NCBI GenBank assembly: GCA_902796865.1
Contig: CADBQZ010000078.1
Span: forward strand, 1 to 8,959
Reading direction: 5' to 3'
Source of the DNA: an uncultured Ruminococcus sp.
GTDB lineage: Bacteria > Bacillota > Clostridia > Oscillospirales > Ruminococcaceae
Length of the DNA stretch: 8,959 nucleotides
Position 1 is the first letter of the stretch. Every line of letters begins with the position of its first letter. Below the pieces are notes generated by a model. The model was not told the origin of the DNA, made no database searches, and saw nothing but the letters and a program-made list of their open reading frames with translations. A program made the translations under genes and the position numbers. This document shows positions 6,521 to 8,959 of the stretch, piece by piece.

Positions 6521-6534
6521 CGAACATACGTTTG
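6521..6534 (+). promoter_or_regulatory. LexA/DinR (SOS) box-like site
   Basis: CGAACATACGTTTG matches the Gram-positive LexA operator core CGAAC-N4-GTTCG at 9 of 10 fixed bases (the last C is T), and its middle ATAC is close to the ATAT of strong sites. It ends 6 bp before the -35 (6541) of the sirtuin-dtd promoter. One match of this quality could occur by chance in a window this size, but its position at a promoter favours function. Confidence 0.5.
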
Positions 6535-6540
6535 CTGATA

Positions 6541-6570
6541 TTGGACTTTTTCAATAAATTATGATATAAT
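6541..6570 (+). promoter_or_regulatory. Sigma-A type promoter of the sirtuin-dtd unit
   Basis: -35 TTGGAC (6541-6546), 18-nt spacer, perfect -10 TATAAT (6565-6570). Transcription should start about 6576-6578, at or just after the first in-frame ATG (6576). The messenger would then have an extremely short leader and translation most likely begins at the ATG at 6588. Confidence 0.8.
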
Positions 6571-6587
6571 GTTATATGGTGATGGAT

Positions 6588-7328
6588 ATGGAAAAAACAA
6601 AAATACTTCAAAAATATATAGACGAAAGCAAAAATATAGTATTCTTTGGCGGAGCTGGTGTTTCTACTGAAAGCGGTATACCCGATTTCAGAAGCGTTGA
6701 TGGTCTTTATAATCAAAAATATAAGTTCCCTCCCGAAGAAATATTGAGTCATACCTTCTTTAAAAATCATACAAGAGAGTTTTATGAATTTTACAGAGAC
6801 AAGATGCTTTGTCTGGATGCACAGCCAAACATAACTCATATTAAGCTTGCAGAACTTGAAGAATGTGGAAAACTCAAAGCTGTTATTACTCAAAATATCG
6901 ACGGACTTCATCAAAAAGCCGGAAGCAAAAAAGTATATGAGCTGCATGGCTCAGTACTCAGAAACTATTGTCTAAAATGCGGCAAGTTCTATGATGAATT
7001 ATTTATAAAGAGCAGTAAAGGCGTACCTGAATGCAGCTGCGGCGGTATTATAAAACCTGATGTAGTTCTTTACGAAGAAGGTCTTGATGATAATACGGTA
7101 AACGGAGCTTTAAGAGCTATATCATCTGCTGATCTTATTATTATAGGAGGTACATCTCTTAATGTTTATCCTGCTGCCGGATTTATTCGATACAGGAGCG
7201 AAAGCTGTAAGTTGGTTCTTATCAATAAATCTGAAACTTCAGCCGATAAATACGCAGATCTTGTTATACACGAAGGCTTGGGCAGCATATTTGGAAATAT
7301 AAACACGAACGGAGAAAATAAAAAATGA
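6588..7328 (+). CDS. cobB: NAD-dependent protein deacylase (sirtuin)
   Basis: Sirtuin of 246 aa (250 if begun at 6576), the usual size of a bacterial Sir2. It removes acyl groups from protein lysines, using NAD and releasing nicotinamide and O-acyl-ADP-ribose. Counting from 6576, visible blocks are GAGVSTESGIPDFRS (26-40) for NAD binding, TQNIDGLHQKAG (105-116), the catalytic histidine H124 in LHGS, a zinc site C132/C135 with C153/C155 (C-x2-C and C-x-C), KPDVVLYEE (160-168) and GTSLNVYPA (192-200). Three in-frame ATGs (6576, 6582, 6588) compete. The last is chosen because GGTGAT (6578-6583) can pair with the extended 16S anti-Shine-Dalgarno and lies 4 nt away, and because the promoter predicts transcription starting at 6576-6578. 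The stop overlaps the dtd start as ATGA. A LexA-like box upstream suggests possible damage control. The symbol is the generic one for bacterial sirtuins; the target proteins are unknown. Confidence 0.93.
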   Translation: MEKTKILQKYIDESKNIVFFGGAGVSTESGIPDFRSVDGLYNQKYKFPPEEILSHTFFKNHTREFYEFYRDKMLCLDAQPNITHIKLAELEECGKLKAVITQNIDGLHQKAGSKKVYELHGSVLRNYCLKCGKFYDELFIKSSKGVPECSCGGIIKPDVVLYEEGLDDNTVNGALRAISSADLIIIGGTSLNVYPAAGFIRYRSESCKLVLINKSETSADKYADLVIHEGLGSIFGNINTNGENKK

Positions 7329-7768
7329 AAGCAGTTGTACAGCGTGTCACTCATGCCGGAGTAACAGTTACAGAAGAAAACTACAGAGCTGAGATAAAAA
7401 ACGGTCTTCTTGTGCTGCTTGGCATCGGAGAAGGCGACGATGAAGAGGCAGCATCAAGACTTGCTTCAAAAATATGCAAACTCAGGATATTTTCGGATGA
7501 AAATGACAAAATAAATCTTTCTGTAAACGATGTAAACGGTTCGCTCCTTGTAATATCTCAATTCACTCTTTATGCTGATTGCAAAAAAGGAAACCGTCCT
7601 AATTTTATGAATGCAGCAAAACCGGAAACTGCCAAACATCTATATGATTATTTTACTGATGAATGTAAAAAACTGGTTCCTGATGTAAAAAAAGGCATAT
7701 TTGGAGCAGATATGAAAGTTGATCTTTTAAATGACGGTCCGTTTACAGTAATACTTGAAGATATTTAA
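7325..7768 (+). CDS. dtd: D-aminoacyl-tRNA deacylase
   Basis: 147 aa, the standard Dtd length. The enzyme hydrolyses D-amino acids (classically D-tyrosine) and mischarged glycine from tRNA in the cytoplasm, recycling the tRNA and protecting translation. Evidence: N-terminal MKAVVQRV, the active-site SQFTLYAD block (78-85), GNRPNF (89-94), and NDGPFTV near the C-terminus (136-142). The last carries the Gly-cisPro pair that enforces chiral selection; the usual GPVT is GPFT here, keeping Gly and Pro. The start overlaps the sirtuin stop by 4 nt (ATGA), with GGAG about 10 nt upstream, so the two are translationally coupled. A PBP gene follows after a structured 96-nt gap. In many Firmicutes dtd follows relA/spoT; that context is absent here. 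Confidence 0.95.
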   Translation: MKAVVQRVTHAGVTVTEENYRAEIKNGLLVLLGIGEGDDEEAASRLASKICKLRIFSDENDKINLSVNDVNGSLLVISQFTLYADCKKGNRPNFMNAAKPETAKHLYDYFTDECKKLVPDVKKGIFGADMKVDLLNDGPFTVILEDI

Positions 7769-7770
7769 AT

Positions 7771-7806
7771 ATGAAGAATAAAAAACTCCTTTCAGACAAT
7801 AATTAA
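7771..7806 (+). CDS. Possible 11-codon leader ORF before the PBP gene
   Basis: ATG at 7771, 2 nt after the dtd stop, opens 11 codons (MKNKKLLSDNN) ending in TAA at 7804-7806. It has no convincing Shine-Dalgarno of its own, so it would rely on re-initiation after dtd. It crosses the 5' arm of the stem that pairs with the PBP ribosome site and ends in the inner hairpin, the layout expected of a regulatory leader peptide. It may equally be a chance ORF. Confidence 0.2.
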   Translation: MKNKKLLSDNN

Positions 7807-7864
7807 GGCAGCAGTATTATATAATGCTGCCTTAACTTGTATGTAAATAAAAAGGAGTATTTTT
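7780..7864 (+). promoter_or_regulatory. Long-range stem sequestering the PBP Shine-Dalgarno
   Basis: ACTCCTTT (7785-7792) pairs perfectly with AAAGGAGT (7851-7858), the Shine-Dalgarno of the gene starting at 7865. The stem extends by A5 (7780-7784) with T5 (7860-7864) across a single bulged A (7859). It encloses the hairpin at 7803-7835. In this fold the ribosome site is fully paired, so translation of the PBP would need unfolding, for example by a ribosome finishing dtd or reading the mini-ORF at 7771. Confidence 0.5.
7803..7835 (+). terminator. Strong hairpin between dtd and the PBP gene
   Basis: Perfect 11-bp stem TTAAGGCAGCA (7803-7813) / TGCTGCCTTAA (7825-7835) with an 11-nt A+T loop. 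The downstream CTTGTATG is not a U-tract, so a classic intrinsic terminator is doubtful; it may attenuate, pause or stabilise the dtd 3' end instead. The loop contains TATAAT (7820-7825) without a usable -35. Confidence 0.5.
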
Positions 7865-8959
7865 ATGCAAAAACGTCTTATAGCTGTTGCCGTTGTAATG
7901 ACAGCTATGTTTTCTTTCCTTTATATGCGCCTTTATGTGATCGTAAATGATAAAAGGTATTCTGCAGCAGGTGCTGCACAGTCAAGCATGACACTTGAAA
8001 TAGGCTGTGAAAATGCAAATATATATGACCGTCAGATGCGAAAGCTTGTAAATAATGATATTGAATATCTCGCTGCTATAGCTCCTTCTCCGGAAACGGT
8101 GGAAGAAATCCTTCCGCATCTGAAAGATAAAGATGAGTTTTATGAACAGCTCGTATATGGAAGTCCTTTTGTCTGCGAAATAGACACAAAAGATATAAAA
8201 AGCTATGATATCAACGTTTTCGAGGAGCATAAGCGGTACAGCAGCGATCAATCGGCAGTACACGTTATTGGATACGTTTGCGATGGAACAGGTGTAACAG
8301 GTATTGAATCCGCATATGATGATTTTCTTCGTTCTCATACTCACACAAACAGAATAAACTATGCTATAAATGGACTGGGAAGAGTATTAGACGGCATAAA
8401 AAAAGAAATAACTATTGAAGAGCCTATGACAGCAGGAGTTGTCCTTACTATAGATAAATATATACAGTCTATTTGTGAACTTGCAGGCAGAACAATTGAA
8501 AAAGGTGCTATAGTTGTTATGGATATACAAAGTGGAGATATTCTTGCAATGGCAAGTTTTCCGGATTATGATCCCAACAACATAGGTGCTGCGCTTTCAG
8601 ATAAAAACAGTCCGCTTATAAACAGATGTCTGTATAGCTATAGTGTGGGATCTATATTTAAACTTGTAACAGCACTTTCCGCATTTGAACAAGGAATAGA
8701 CGAAGACTTTTCTTATAAATGCAAAGGCTGGGAAGAAGTTGAAGGACAAATTTTTATGTGTCACGATCATAGCGGTCACGGCAATCAGGATATGACACAA
8801 GCAATGTCAAATTCATGCAATACCTACTTTATAAAACTTGCTCAAAGACTTAAAATAACCGGTATGCGTGATACTGCACAGAAGCTGGGTTTTGGTACAG
8901 CAATAAGCCTTGCTGCCGGAATAAATGCCGACGGTGGATATCTTCAGTCGGAAGAAGAG
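7865..8959 (+). CDS. Class B penicillin-binding protein, transpeptidase (C-terminus outside window)
   Basis: Open from ATG 7865 to the window edge, 365 codons; the KTG box and C-terminus are not seen. Class B PBPs are membrane-anchored D,D-transpeptidases that cross-link peptidoglycan outside the membrane. One N-terminal membrane helix (about 5-27) is followed by a compact dimerisation region. IYDR (53-56) matches the family's R-G-x-I-x-D-R-N-G block, but its RG and NG are replaced (N50-A51 and Q57-M58). The GVTGIESAYDDFL segment (143-155) is as in SpoVD/PBP2/PbpA-type proteins. The transpeptidase domain begins near 213 (KGAIVVMD, then GDILAMASFPDYDPN). It has the active-site S263 in SIFK (263-266; usually STFK/STYK) and S-C-N (317-319). 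The serine comes earlier than in most SpoVD/PBP2 proteins, so the pre-domain is short, like PbpA-type PBPs of about 480 aa. AAAGGAG lies 8 nt before the ATG and is buried in a predicted stem. Whether it serves growth, division or sporulation cannot be told. Confidence 0.88.
   Translation, partial: MQKRLIAVAVVMTAMFSFLYMRLYVIVNDKRYSAAGAAQSSMTLEIGCENANIYDRQMRKLVNNDIEYLAAIAPSPETVEEILPHLKDKDEFYEQLVYGSPFVCEIDTKDIKSYDINVFEEHKRYSSDQSAVHVIGYVCDGTGVTGIESAYDDFLRSHTHTNRINYAINGLGRVLDGIKKEITIEEPMTAGVVLTIDKYIQSICELAGRTIEKGAIVVMDIQSGDILAMASFPDYDPNNIGAALSDKNSPLINRCLYSYSVGSIFKLVTALSAFEQGIDEDFSYKCKGWEEVEGQIFMCHDHSGHGNQDMTQAMSNSCNTYFIKLAQRLKITGMRDTAQKLGFGTAISLAAGINADGGYLQSEEE

Noticed and set aside
6432..6947. 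171-codon minus-strand ORF opposite the sirtuin gene
   Set aside because: It lies antisense to a well-supported sirtuin and across the control region, with no family motif and a Cys/Phe/Ile-rich composition typical of a shadow frame.
7815..7825. Separate promoter for the PBP gene using TATAAT in the hairpin loop
   Set aside because: No -35-like hexamer lies 16-19 nt upstream, and the sequence is explained as the loop of an 11-bp stem.
7982..8344. 120-codon minus-strand ORF opposite the PBP gene
   Set aside because: Antisense shadow of a PBP frame that carries SIFK and SCN motifs; no ribosome site or recognisable domain.
1..8959. Mobile element, CRISPR array, tRNA or riboswitch
   Set aside because: No transposase or integrase frame, regularly spaced repeats, cloverleaf or known aptamer core was seen on either strand, and base composition looks even throughout.

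Overview
The window is A+T-rich DNA that looks like the chromosome of a fermentative Clostridia/Oscillospirales-type Firmicute, most likely a Ruminococcus-like fibre degrader. The evidence is purine-rich Shine-Dalgarno sites, sigma-A type promoters, heavy use of ATA/AGA codons, a ClpC-type ATPase, and a secreted protein ending in a type I dockerin, the module that docks proteins to a cellulosome-like scaffold. This assignment is inferred from gene content, not from a search. No rRNA, tRNA, CRISPR array, insertion sequence or phage gene was seen.

Layout, left half (minus strand). Positions 1-2169 hold a ClpC-like AAA+ unfoldase that runs off the left edge without its C-terminus. Its regulatory region (2170-2295) and two stacked hairpins (2296-2384) separate it from a trmL-degV pair (3759 down to 2389), which encodes a tRNA wobble 2'-O-methyltransferase and a DegV/FakB-type fatty-acid-binding protein. 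A hairpin at 3810-3836 closes the next unit upstream. That unit runs from 6285 to 3846: a secreted C39-like cysteine peptidase with two SH3 domains and a dockerin, then prmA (ribosomal protein L11 methyltransferase) starting 1 nt after the peptidase stop codon.

Centre. 6286-6587 is a divergent control region. It has a clear promoter for the dockerin gene (TTGCAA-17-TATAAT, minus), a clear promoter for the rightward genes (TTGGAC-18-TATAAT, plus), a perfect 8-1-8 palindrome between them, a LexA/SOS-box-like site just upstream of the rightward -35, and TTAACC-type direct repeats in the dockerin leader.

Right half (plus strand). A sirtuin deacylase gene overlaps dtd (D-aminoacyl-tRNA deacylase) by 4 nt. 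After a 96-nt gap comes a class B penicillin-binding protein cut by the right edge. The gap folds into a two-tier hairpin whose outer stem buries the Shine-Dalgarno site of the PBP gene, with an 11-codon mini-ORF running into it.

Most genes are conserved housekeeping functions: protein quality control, tRNA and ribosome modification, lipid handling, tRNA proofreading and cell-wall synthesis. The main points of interest are regulatory (possible SOS control of the sirtuin-dtd unit; a sequestered ribosome site before the PBP) and architectural (a ClpC with a reduced middle domain; a cellulosomal peptidase fused transcriptionally to prmA; a DegV with altered ligand-site residues). No complete undescribed multi-gene system was found.
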